64,000 nucleotides of DNA. Source: Pegoplata infirma. Lineage: Eukaryota > Arthropoda > Insecta > Diptera > Anthomyiidae. The stretch covers positions 17,801,136 to 17,865,135 of the forward strand of contig OY992540.1 in assembly GCA_963921195.1 (NCBI GenBank), read 5' to 3'. The first letter of the stretch is position 1. Each line of letters begins with the position of its first letter. This document shows, one piece after another, positions 1 through 12,200 of the stretch. Below the pieces are notes generated by a model. That model had not been told where the DNA came from and searched no databases. It worked only from the letters and a program-made list of their open reading frames with translations. The translations under genes were made by a program, and so were the position numbers.

Positions 1-535
1 CATCTTACCCCCGTAGAATCAACATTAGCAAAACCCGAGCCTTAGCGAATCTTTTTTCCGGGAGGTAAACCGACATTGCAAATTTCAATTATCTAGTACC
101 ATTATTTAAGGAAATATAAAATGTAACAAAAGTACATATTTTTACCCTTTTTACCCTATTAGAATCATCATTGGCAAAAACCCATCCTTAGGGGATCTAT
201 ATTCCGGGAGGTGAACATACAGTCCAAATTTCAAGTCTTTGTGACAATTTTTTAAGGAAATATAAAAGGTACCAAAAGTACAGATTTTTACCCTTTTTTC
301 CCCCTTAGAATCAACATTGGCAATAATCCGGCCTTACTGGATCTATATTCCAGGATGTGAACATACTGTCCAAATTTCAAGTCTCTATGATCATTATATC
401 AGGAGATTTAAAAAGTACCAAAAGTACAGTTTTTTTACCCTTTTTACCCCCTTAGAATCAACATTGGCAAAAATCCAGCCTTAGTGGATCTTTATTCCGG
501 GAGTTCAACCTATAGTCCAAATTTCAAGTCTCTAT
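1..535. repeat. ~148-bp tandem repeat, about 3.6 copies
   Basis: The phrase TTAGAATCAACATTGGCAA recurs at about 9, 163, 304 and 452 (with variants), each time followed by 'ccttag.ggatct.tattccgggaggt' and 'caaatttcaagtctctatga'. The copies are diverged. It ends next to GGTTTGGGCTGGGCGATGG. A more diverged array of the same kind is at 21.9-22.4 kb. Confidence 0.75.
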
Positions 536-1039
536 CTTCAGCGGTTTGGGCTGGGCGATGGTGAATGACTATGTCAGTCAGTCACATTACTCTTTTATAT
601 ATACAGATTTTCAGGATTTGGGCGATTTTTGCAATAAAGTTTATTTCTGTCTTTTATTATTTAACAAAATTTATTTTTTTTAAATGAAAATATTTTTTTT
701 TAAGAAATCTGAACAAAATTGAATTTTGGCGATATTTTACATCCTAGTTTGCGACAAAGCCCAAAAAAAGTCTGGCAACCCCGTTAATATGACGAAGCAA
801 AAAAAAAAGGGACACACACACACATGCTATTTACATAAAAATAAATATCAATGAAAACTTTTAAAAATATTTTTTTGATTATTTCTTAAAGAACTTTTTT
901 AAATTAAATTTAAATATTGTTTTACATATTTTAAAAATTTATTGTAAAGATTTTTTTCCTTTTTCTCAGTTTTTTTTTCATTTCCGTTTTCTTTCTTATG
1001 TATCTACACAAAATATGAGTTAATTTAGGGTTTTTTCAG

Positions 1040-1390
1040 AAATTCACTCTGACTTTTTTCAGTAATTCACTCATAACTTTTAAAATACTTAACCGATTTC
1101 AAAAAAAAAATACATCAGTTTCTGCCTGGATAAATTCCGCAACTTTTGGTACCCCAAGCGTTTAAATTGGTTCCGGATTATTGCCAAAAACGTGATTTCA
1201 ACAGACAGACAGACGGACGGACAGACAGACAGACGGACAGACAGACGGACATCGTTAGATCGACTTAAAATCGATCAAGGATCATGAATATATATACTTT
1301 ATGGGGTCCTAAACCAATATTTCAATGTTTTACATACGGAATGACAAACTTATATATACCCTCTATCACCAAAGTGGAGGGTATAAAAAG
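1040..1390 (+). mobile_element. mini-me/DINE-1-like dispersed repeat, partial copy 1
   Basis: It shows the family's ordered landmarks: a (GACA/GACG)n proto-microsatellite at about 1200, CGATCAAGGATCATGAATAT, TTTATGGGGTCC, a CATTCCGT-type block and a TATACCCTC..GAGGGTATA end. This order matches the dipteran mini-me/DINE-1 class of non-autonomous elements with a (GTCY)n core. The class name is inferred from landmarks. The 5' part is decayed. Confidence 0.7.
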
Positions 1391-2082
1391 TAAGAGCATT
1401 TTTGGAATTCGCATATCCGACATACCCAAAATCGTCTTACACTTTTTTGATGCAAGACCAGTGTTGGTAAATATGGACTCACAAACATGCCAAAAATAGC
1501 CTATTTTTTAAATTTCGTTAGGCTATATCTATAACTAGAGCTGACCCAAAAAAAAATGGTTGCCAGATTTGAAATCAGCGTACCCTAATTACCCAAAATT
1601 AGCTACCAGAACCAGGGCAAAAAAAAGTGTTGCCCTGTGTAATAGATTTGTATGTATCGCCGGAATATCACTAAAATGATAAACCGGCGATACAGCTATA
1701 TCGATTCCCTGAAGCTGAAAAAAGACATTGTTTTTTTCATTCATATTTTGGTCATGTTAACAGGACTAAAAACATTTGCATTTACCTGAAAAATATATCC
1801 GCAACATTCGCTGATTTTTCATTTTATCTTTGAACGCAAATTTGTGATTTTCGGCCAAATTTATATTCTTTCAAAGATTTCTTGTTGTGCTTGATAAATT
1901 ATTTTATTTTAAATTGACAAAGAAATAAAAATTTTTAATATTTTTTTTTGTTTATCGCCAAAATATCGTTCGTATGAGAAAACGGCGATATAATAAAAAT
2001 ACTACTTTGATTTTTTATTGAAATGATAAATTTCTGTATATCTTTTCGGCGATATATAGCCCTATTGTTTGCAGGGTAGATG

Positions 2083-2366
2083 TTTGTCTATCCACACAAA
2101 AAAAAATCAGACTTGTTTTTCGTTTTTTTCGAGCAAATCGCATTTAAATTTTGAATTTCATAATAATTAAGTAATTTGCTTGTATTTTCTTGTTTCAACA
2201 TAGCGTATGAGTAACATTTATGCAAATATTTAATACTCATTCGCTACGTTGAAACAAGAAAATACAAGCAAATTACAAAATTGTTATGAAATTTAATATT
2301 CAAATGCGATTTTCACGAAAAAAAACGAAAAACACATGTCTGATTTTTTTTGTGTGGATAGACAAA
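2083..2366. repeat. Inverted-repeat (foldback) MITE with ~125-bp arms
   Basis: Starts TTTGTCTATCCACACAAAA and ends with its reverse complement. Both arms continue through a 'caaatcgcatt' block and TAATTTGCTTGTATTTTC, around a short centre near 2215. No coding capacity. The superfamily cannot be set. Confidence 0.75.
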
Positions 2367-2641
2367 GCTTTAAAAAAAAAATAGATATTACAAAAATAAA
2401 TAAAAAAAAAAAACTAACTAAATTATAAGAAACAAAATCGCTAAATCGAGTATTATAACTAGAAAAAAATGTATGTTGAAAATTTAATACTAATAATTTC
2501 AACGGAAAAAATTAAGACAAAAGAAAAACGAATACAAAATAGTAAACAAATTATGTTCTAACATTAACAGAACTTTCATACATTTTTGGGACGGCAACAA
2601 AACTTTCAAGTTTTTCTTATACTGATCGGTTCGGTTCTGCA

Positions 2642-4170
2642 TAGGGATACCAAACGGAAAATCCGGAATCCCGGGATTTTTCGGGATTGACAAATCCCGA
2701 ATCCCAGGATTTATTTTTTTCAATCCCGGGATTTTTCGGAATTTTCCGGGATTGAGAAATCCAGAAAAATCCCGGGATTTCGGGATTTTTTTTGTCAAAT
2801 ATTGTAATCAAAATTGACTATTTCTTCAGTGTTTGTTGTCCGATGGTAACAAAATCGTTATCGTGTGAAAGGGGTTTGAAATATCTTTCAAATGAGGCAT
2901 GTTGGGCTTAAATTCTCTTACTCTTTTGGAGTACAATTTAATTTTCAGGTCGTATTACTTAATATACAGAAGGGTGAAGCATATCTTCCTTTTTTCGAAT
3001 TTAAAAATTGTCGGAGTCAGAATTGATGCCATTTAGGGTCAATATAGTTCCTGCAGGGAAATGTCTTTAGGTTCCTTTTTTACTTCAAAATCGGAAAATG
3101 CCGAACAAAGAAAAAAAATTTTTTACTTTGTTTGAAACTTTCACATTTTTTTGTCTAAAAAGGAGCCCTACAGGTCCAATATTTTTTTGTATAAATATTG
3201 ACCCTAAAAGGCAACTATTCCGACGCCGACGATTTTAAAATTCGAAAAAAAATTTGCGTCACCCTAATATGCAGTTAGCTGCCGATTTATGCAAATGCCA
3301 ACATTTTTAAGAAACAGTTAAATTTTGCCGAGATTTTAATTTATAAGGGATCATTCAGTAATCCATCTATAAAGTTTATTTTTAACAGTTTTAGTTCGTA
3401 AATGAGTTAAAGCGGATGAAGGGAAAATTTCCCCCTTGAAGCACCAAAACAGCCTCTGAAAACCCAACACAATTTGTACTTTTGTTAAGCAAATAACACA
3501 TTTTTAAGTTTCACCTAGCCAAAAAATTAAATTTTTTTCGTCCCGCCCCTTTTGTGGGCGTGAATATAAAAAATAATATAAATAATGATAAAATTCTGTT
3601 ACTTAGGCGTAATAAGTGTATTCGTTAACATTTATCGCAAAAGGGAAGAAAATCGTTAAAATGCGATTCGCCTACCAATAAGACAATTAATACAAATTTT
3701 GTATTGGCAGATGACGTTGGGGACACCAAATTTATTAACACAATTATATCATTATTTAAACAAATATTTTATATCCACGTCTACAAAAGAGGCCGTCCGA
3801 AAAAAAGTATTTTCTAATCTATTGAATTCGACTGCATTGCGTCTTTCACAGACGCACATCGTTCGAGTCTATTCAAATCGGTCATAGCTGTAACCAAATT
3901 TTATGTTTTTCTGTGCTAAATATGTGAAACTTTACGAAAAATATTCAATGGTTATGAATTAATTGAATATTTAATTATAAAAAAAAAAAATATTAAAAAT
4001 GTTACGTAAAAAACTTTAATTTTAATAAATCCCGAAATCCCGAAAAATTCCAAAATCCCAAAAAATCCCGGGATCCCGAAAAATCCCGAAAATTCTCGGG
4101 ATCCCGGGATTAGAATTTTAAAGTCCCGAATCCCGGGATTTGTAAATGTCAATCCCGTTTGGCATCCCTA
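2642..4170. mobile_element. hAT-type non-autonomous DNA transposon, 1529 bp
   Basis: Terminal inverted repeats TAGGGATACCAAACGG and CCGTTTGGCATCCCTA, flanked by a perfect 8-bp duplication GTTCTGCA (2634-2641 and 4171-4178), as expected for hAT. Both subterminal regions are packed with CCCGGGATTT-type repeats (about 2660-2795 and 4025-4160), plausible transposase-binding arrays. Only decayed coding traces occur inside (for example YKRGRPKKS near 3790), so it is probably non-autonomous. Confidence 0.88.
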
Positions 4171-4514
4171 GTTCTGCATTAATTATTTCTGAGAATAAAT
4201 TACACTTTTCTAGAAATAAACCAAAAATTAAGCTGCCTAAAACCAAAATTTTAAAATGGATAGAATTTGACCTTAATTAGAAACAAATTCAAAAGAAAGC
4301 TATCGAATAAAGATATTTAAAATTATTTGTAACAAATAATACGCAATTTTTACATTATTTGGAGAATAAGCTGACAAGTTCTATAAAATTTTAAAAATTA
4401 TTTTCTTTTGAAACGAATTACGCGGCAATCCCCCTGATCACCAAGTTCTACTTACCACGTATATTTTTCAAGAAAAGATTTCAAGTACTTTTTAGGCTAC
4501 TGAAATCGACCTTC

Positions 4515-4970
4515 AACAATTTACAATTTTCGAATTACAATTGCTCTTTAACGAAATAAAATTCATCTTTTTCGAATTAATATTTTACGAATAACAACTG
4601 ATCTTTTTCGAATTACAAATGTTCTTTTACGAATTACAATTGATTTGTTACAAATTACAACTGATGCTTTTAGAAATATAATTGATTTTTTTAGTAGAAA
4701 CGATCTCTTGTGAATTGCAATTGATCTATTTCGATTTGAAATTGATAATTTTTAAATTACAATTAATCTTTTTCGAAGTACAATTGATATCTTTCGAATT
4801 GCAGTTGATTTTTTTTCGAATTACATTTGATCTTTTTCGAAATTCAATTGATCTTTTTCGAATTTCAATTGGGTTTTTTTGGAATTACAATTGATCTTTT
4901 TCGAATTTTAATTGGAATCTTCGAATTACAATTGATTTTTTTCGAATTACAATTGATCTTTTTCGATTTC
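4515..4970 (+). repeat. Degenerate 21-bp minisatellite
   Basis: Variants of GAATTACAATTGATCTTTTTC repeat about 20 times. The Phe/Leu/Ile-rich open frames here are by-products of the array. A few further diverged units are near 6400-6480. Confidence 0.8.
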
Positions 4971-5607
4971 AAATATATATTTTATTTATATTTGTTTTTC
5001 ATACAAAATGTTTTTGAATTTCGTTACCGCTACAAAAACTTCAGAATCGGTCTGTAAATCGACTAAATATTGTTATATTTGATCAGAAAATAAGTTAAAA
5101 ACAAATAAACTCATATTAATTTTCTATTTACAATATGTAAATAAAAATAAATCAACAACAATCATGCAGAAATTATATAAAAAAATGTAATTTGAACTAA
5201 AAAGAAATAACGAACTAAACGAATTGACTCAACATGAAATATGTACGCATTCAATATGTATGAAATAAAATAATTAAAAAAACAGATTGTTGTTTTTTGT
5301 TTTTTTTTTTGTTTTTGGATAAAATAATGACCTGCGAATTTTTATTTTAATATGTTTAACTTATCCACTTCCAAGGTTCAGTATCGGGACTTGTTATAGG
5401 CGTAGTGGTATACTATAATAAAAATAGCAATAAAATACATAAAAGTGGTGAAAACGATAAAAACCCAAAATATAATGTTTTCTTTTTTTGGGATTTAAAA
5501 AAATTTAATTGAAGTAAATTTTGTAAATAATAAAACAAAAAATTATTAAAAAAAAAAATAATAATAATAATTTTAGTAAATAAATCAAAAGCAAACAAAA
5601 AATATTA

Positions 5608-5752
5608 GAGGTATTCAGAGTCTTGCTTGCCAGCCCTGGCACTGGTGGTAAAAGAGCACTTTTCAAAATTACTTTTCAAAATACATGTATTTTTTGAAAG
5701 AAGTACTCTTTTGCTACATTGCCAGGGCTGGTAACAAGACTCTGAATACCTC
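5608..5752. mobile_element. 145-bp MITE, TA target duplication
   Basis: About 32-bp terminal inverted repeats beginning GAGGTATTCAGAGTCTTG, with TA on each side (5606-5607, 5753-5754). TA duplication and long TIRs suit Tc1/mariner-type MITEs. It lies in the Evi5 intron downstream of exon 9. Confidence 0.85.
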
Positions 5753-6104
5753 TATTGATTTTAAATTAAACATTAAAAAATTTTATGAAACGTGTACAGA
5801 TATTTTAATGGTGAGTTTGGTGAAAAATGGTGAGTTTTGAATTGATTTATGTTTAATTAGCTAAAATGTATTTGTTTAGGTGTATGAAGCGAAGAGATGT
5901 GAAATAAACACAAATATTGTATATGTGGTGAGTTTTATGGTTAAATTAACAAAAAAACCAAAACCAATTAAATGTAAAGTGTGGTTAAAATTATGTACAC
6001 GGGTCATGAAAGAGAGATGGTGGTTATTAGAAATGAACTCAAAAATATTGTTGGGGTATTAGAAATAAATAACAAAAATTAAACAAAATTAAAATTGAAC
6101 TTAC

Positions 6105-6203
6105 CTCAGCTTTTAAGTCAGCGATTCTGTCCTGCAGATCACGTACTTTATCAGAATCATCTAAATTAGAACGCAATTCACCTTCAGCTAACATTTCGGA
6201 ATT
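6105..6203 (-). CDS. Evi5: Evi5 coding exon 9, last exon in the window
   Basis: Acceptor aatttcag|AATTCC, donor GCTGAG|gtaagt. It encodes NSEMLAEGELRSNL and then SDKVRDLQDRIADLKAE, phase 0 at both ends. No stop codon follows, so at least one more exon must lie further left. I found no convincing one between 1 and 6104. Confidence 0.83.
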
Positions 6204-9200
6204 CTGAAATTAAAAAGATATATTTAAGTTCTTAATATTAACATTTGTTTTTTTTTTTTTTTTCAAAATATAAAAAATTGTAAATATGAGCAATTAAAAT
6301 TCAAAAACTCTATTAATAATTCGAAGATTTCATTTAAAAAGTAGAAGCTTTCATTTGAAAATCAAGTATTAAATTTTAAACTTAAAAATTTCATTTAAAA
6401 TATTAAATGGGTCAATTGAAATTCGAAAAAATTATCGTAATTCGAAAAAGATCAAATAAAATATTGCAATAAAAATTCAAAAAAATTCAAGTGAATTTGA
6501 AAAAAATATTAAATATCAAAGGGATCGATTCCTTTTTTATATTTGTGTCGAATTAGTTTGAATTTCAACTGGTCTTTTTAATGTTTTTACTATAGTAAAA
6601 TTGTAATGTTTTTACTATAGTAAAATTGTAATGTTTTTACTATAGTAAAATTGTAATGTTTTTACTATAGTAAAATTGTAATGTTTTTACTATAGTAAAA
6701 TTGTAATGTTTTTACTATAGTAAAATTGTAATGTTTTTACTATAGTAAAATTGTAATGTTTTTACTATAGTAAAATTGTAATGTTTTTACTATAGTAAAA
6801 TTGTAATGTTTTTACTATAGTAAAATTGTAATGTTTTTACTATAGTAAAATTGTAATGTTTTTACTATAGTAAAATTGTAATGTTTTTACTATAGTAAAA
6901 TTGTAATGTTTTTACTATAGTAAAATTGTAATGTTTTTACTATAGTAAAATTGTAATGTTTTTACTATAGTAAAATTGTAATGTTTTTACTATAGTAAAA
7001 TTGTAATGTTTTTACTATAGTAAAATTGTAATGTTTTTACTATAGTAAAATTGTAATGTTTTTACTATAGTAAAATTGTAATGTTTTTACTATAGTAAAA
7101 TTGTAATGTTTTTACTATAGTAAAATTGTAATGTTTTTACTATAGTAAAATTGTAATGTTTTTACTATAGTAAAATTGTAATGTTTTTACTATAGTAAAA
7201 TTGTAATGTTTTTACTATAGTAAAATTGTAATGTTTTTACTATAGTAAAATTGTAATGTTTTTACTATAGTAAAATTGTAATGTTTTTACTATAGTAAAA
7301 CTTAGTAAAACTGTAATGTTTTTTCAATAATCAAAATCTACCTTTGTTTCTAATCTAGAAATTTCCTGTTTCAATTCGGCCACTGTTTGAGACTGTTCGG
7401 TAAATTTGATTTTAACATTCATCAATTCATCTTTCATGCGAGATTCCAAATCAGAGTATCTGTAAAATTCAAAATTTTAAAGTCAAATAAAAATATTTCT
7501 TATTTAATACAACTCAAAATCTTACCTATGTTGTTGCTCTCTAGCCTTATTAGACATTTCTTTTTCACGCATCAATGCCATATCTAATTCTTCTTTAATC
7601 TTTTTATTTTCTTCATCTTGACGTCTCAACTGATTTGTGGATACTTGCACTTGAGTCTCAAGCTCCATTACTTTTAGACGCAACTCTTTCAATTCAGTTA
7701 ATGTTTCCATTTCTCTAATACGTGTAGTCATTAGCTCTTCTTCCAACTTTTGTGTATGTTCATTTGATTTTGAAGAATCAAATAGATTTGTTAATAACTT
7801 TTTCGGTGTCGAGTCCGCGGCATGTGAATTATGATCATTACGATTTTCTTGTAACTGTCTTTGCCATTGTGTACTTAATTCTTGTACACGCTGTTTGAGA
7901 TCTTTCAACGAGAGACTGGCTTCGGCTTCTCTTAGTTTACTGGCTATTAGTTCATCTTGTAAATGGGCTACAGAATTATCTGGCGTTGTTTCACGTAAAG
8001 TCTTTTTATCTTCTTCCAGCTCTTCGATTTTAGTTTTTAAATTACGTATTTGATCTTCACTTTCGGCTAAACCTTGTCGTACTTTAACTAATTCTTCTAA
8101 TAGACATGAGACCATTTCATCACGTTGCTTAAGGGCTTCTTCTTTCATACATAATTCATCAAGCGAGGATTGACGGGAATTGTTCTAAAGGGAATTTCGA
8201 AAAATTTAGTAAAATTCAAATACTTTATTTAATTATTTTTAAAAAAGGGCATGCTCAAAATAAAACAAACGGAAAAAATATTTTTTAAATTAAAAATTTT
8301 AATGTTTTTTTTTTTTTTTTTTTTTAAATAAATTTTGGAACAAGCATGATTATTAAATGATTAAAAGCATTCAATTTATGTTAATAAAAATTAATTACAG
8401 ATGATGACAAATTACGAATATAACATTATTTCAGAAAAAAACAAGTGAGAGTGTTAAATTCGGCTGTGCCGAATCTATTATACCCTCCAACATGTAAAAA
8501 AATTAAAAAAAAAAAAATTTTGACAGGGGCGTTGTTTTAAGGGGGGGGCAAGGTCGTGGGAGGGGTCGGTGAGCTGGGGTGACTCCTTGGCCCTCACGGT
8601 ATATGTTTACAAGTTCATTTTTGTCTGCTTTGTGCACTTAGGTACTATAGTTTTATAATTATTTAAATTATTTTTTTATCCACGCCCTTAAAAGAGGGGC
8701 GGGGCAAAAAAAAGAAAAATTTTTAGTCCCCTGGGTCCAAGGGCTGGACTTTAAACTTCTACAAACATAAAAATGTCTCATTTGGTTCACAAAAATACAA
8801 AAAAACGTCAAAAATATTAGCATTTTTAAGAGGTTGGTTTAGTTCTTCAAGGGGGAACTTTTTTCCCCCTAGTCCGTTTTGGCCCATTTCCGAACTTAAC
8901 CTGCCTAGGACCATAAGACATATTTATGCCAAACTTGAGGGGTCTAGCTCTTTTATTTTGGACTGCATCGTGTTAACTACAGACGGACGGACGGACGGAC
9001 GGACGGACATCGCTAGAATGTCTTAGAATCGATCACTGATCAATAATATATATACTTTATGGGGTCCCCGACCGATATTTCGATGCGTTACACACGGAAT
9101 GACAAAGTGAGTATACCCCCATACTGTAGTTGGAGGGTATAAAAATACTATAGTAAAGTTTGGTAGTAAAATACGGGGTATGATTTTAAATAGTAAACTA

Positions 9201-12200
9201 TAGTGTTTGTTTTTACAGTAAAATGATGAAGGATTTTTTAAAACAACCCTAGTAAAAATGTTTAGATATGTTTTCATATATCACATTTTATCCGAGATTT
9301 AAAAGATCTGTACTGATCCGAGTAAGATCAGTATTGATCCGAGATTCGAAAGATCGGTTTTAATCTAACGTATACAATGTCATCCGATTAAAACTGATCT
9401 AATCTAAGCGATCAATTTTTCGGATCAGTACTTATCCTTCACATTTTTACTTGAGAATATAAATTTATGGAATATACGAAGGCAATATGGTAAATATGTA
9501 AGGCAACAGAAAGCTAGCAGTTATGAATTTAGTTTGAGGCCTTAAACTATGCAACAACATATTCGAAACAGTAGTCAGAAATCAAAAATATTTTTATTGA
9601 AATCTGATTAAAAACAATTGTTTATTAATAAAAATTATGAAAAGTTGTCCTGATATCCTACTCATGGAGAGTTTAGAATATGTTATTTCAACTAAAAAAC
9701 GTTGCTTTCATTTATTTATTTTTACAATACACTTATTTTGTAGCATAGTTTTAGGCCTTAAAATAAATTCATAACTGCTAGTTTTCTGTTGCCTTAGTAA
9801 TAATTTTAAAATTTGTTACAGCATACTTTTAGGCGGTCTTTTAAATTTCAATTACTAGTTTTTTAAGATCTTATTGTATCACATTGCCAACGTTGATTAA
9901 ATAACAAAAAACACAAAAATTAAATTAAAATTTCATTAAAGTTAAAATAGTATTAATAAGACATGCATTTTAAATTACATATTTATTTAGTATGTATAAG
10001 TACAAAAAATATTTAATTAAAAGCCCTTAACAATCATTATTAAAATACTTACGCTTTCGAGGGGTACATTCTGTATGTCGCAATTAAGTGTATTAAGGTT
10101 TTTGGTGGCAAAAAATTGTATGTAAGTGTTTTTGTGTAAAATGTTGAAAGTATTTTTTTTTTTGTTAAATGTTTCACCACAACCATTTTAAATTAAATAT
10201 AACAAAAAAAAAAAAATTTGAACACATATAAAAATAGAAGAAAAACAGAAAAATATATATAAATTTTTTTAGCCATTATCCAGTTATAATTAAAATTTTT
10301 TTTTTTTTTTTGGGTGATATTGTGATTAGATACAGCATGATGATAGTGTGAGCACAAAGAAAAAGAGGATATATTTTTGGTTTTTTTTGAAGGATTTTAA
10401 GAATAATTGTTTTTTCAAACGTAAAAGGGAACGGGGGAGAATGATTGTAATAATTGTTTTTAAAAAGAAACTTACATTTTCCTGTAACCGTAAACTTAAG
10501 CCACGAACTTCTTCATTGGCATTTTCCAATTGATGAGAGATTTCCAAATAAGAACGACGTAATTGCATAAGTTCAGTTTGTATAGCAAAGCTTAAAAGAG
10601 AAAAGCAACATTAGAAAATAAATTTATGTTAAAACAAGGAAAAAAAATTCAAATTTATTTTTGCCGAATGTACAACAAAAAAAAAAATTTTTTTTTTGAA
10701 AAAAAAAAAAAAATTTAAAAAATATGTTGATACCCTCCACAATTTCAAGAAGGTTATTGCAAAAAACTTTATTTAAAAGAAAATTACTTTTGAAAAAAAA
10801 AAATTTGGTAAAAAAAAAAAAAATTGTTAAAAAAAAAATTTGGTAAAAAAAAAATCAGCGATTTTTTTCTCTTTTTGTCAAAAAAAAAAAAATTGTCGTA
10901 CTTGTTTAAATACAATTCGGTGTTCACATATGTCAACCAGCAGCCGAATTAAAGCATTTTGTATTTTTAGGTTATGTTAAATGTACCAACATTTTTGACG
11001 TGTCCTTACATTTATGATCCCCAATCGATTTTAAGACATTCTAGCGATGTCCGTCTGTCTGTCTATGGAAATCGTGATCACGGCCAAAATATTACACGGA
11101 GATGACTGATACTTAACATATTTATTGGAAGTTCTCCCGAGCAGTATGTATTGGATTTGAGCGATATTGATTCAGTGGTTCAAAAGTTATAAACGAATAC
11201 TTTATGGGGTCCCAGACCGATATTTCGATGAGTTACAAACGGAATGATAAACTTATATATACCCTCTATCCCTAAGTGGAGAGTATAAAAACATATTAAC
11301 AAAAACTGTGGGGCCCTGTCCCCGAAGTTGTAACCAAAAGTTATAACTTTGGCCCTTAATATCTCGTTAAGTTTAAGAGTTTCAGAGCCAGTTTTTGGCG
11401 TAAATGATAAATTGAGAAAAACTTGTTTATACATGGGCGATTTTGAAATATTAACCATTTTGTAAAAAAACAAGTGAGAGTGTTAAAGTCGGCTGTGTCG
11501 AATCTTTTTTCCTCCAACATGTTAAAAAAATAAAAATTAGAGAGGCGTTATTTTTGGGGGAGGGGTGTGGGAACTTCGGCGAGGGCTGTTAAAGGTTGTT
11601 AGTTTTTTTTTTTGTATCAAGGGCCTCAAAAGGCGGCGGCCTAAAAACACGACATTTTCTAGTTCTCCGGGTCCAAGTGCAGGACTTTGAACTTCTTTTG
11701 GCATAAAAAAGTTTCATTTGTTTAGCAAAAATACAAGAAAACTCGTAAAAAATGTGTTTTTCAGACGTTGGTTTAATTTTTCAAGGGGGAACTTCCCCCT
11801 TGATCCGATTTTGCTCATTTATGAACTTTACCTGAATACGATCATAACCCGAGAACTTGCAGACGTTGTGTCAACACAACCAGGTTAATTTATTATGGGT
11901 ACCAGGAAACAACGGAACACAGGGAAATGAAAGGGCAGACGAACTTGCGAAACTTGGTGCTGATGGTATGTACCACGGTGCTAGTTTTACCATCGCTCCA
12001 ACACTTCAAACAACGAGATTCCATAAATGTTGCAATAGCGAACAGGAAGTGGAGAAAACTAAAAATATGCAAAATGAGCAGAACTTTATGGCCAACTTTT
12101 GACCAAGGGAAAACTAAATACCTTTTATCACTTACGAGAAGGGAATGTCGAGCTCTGACGGAAATAATAACTGGTCACTTTCTCATCGGCATTCATGCTA

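Noticed and set aside
4682..5057. Two Phe/Leu-rich frames
   Set aside because: They arise from the 21-bp array, whose period keeps frames open.
6580..7300. CRISPR array, because of regular short palindromic repeats
   Set aside because: No unique spacers, units directly abut, and the context is a spliced animal gene.
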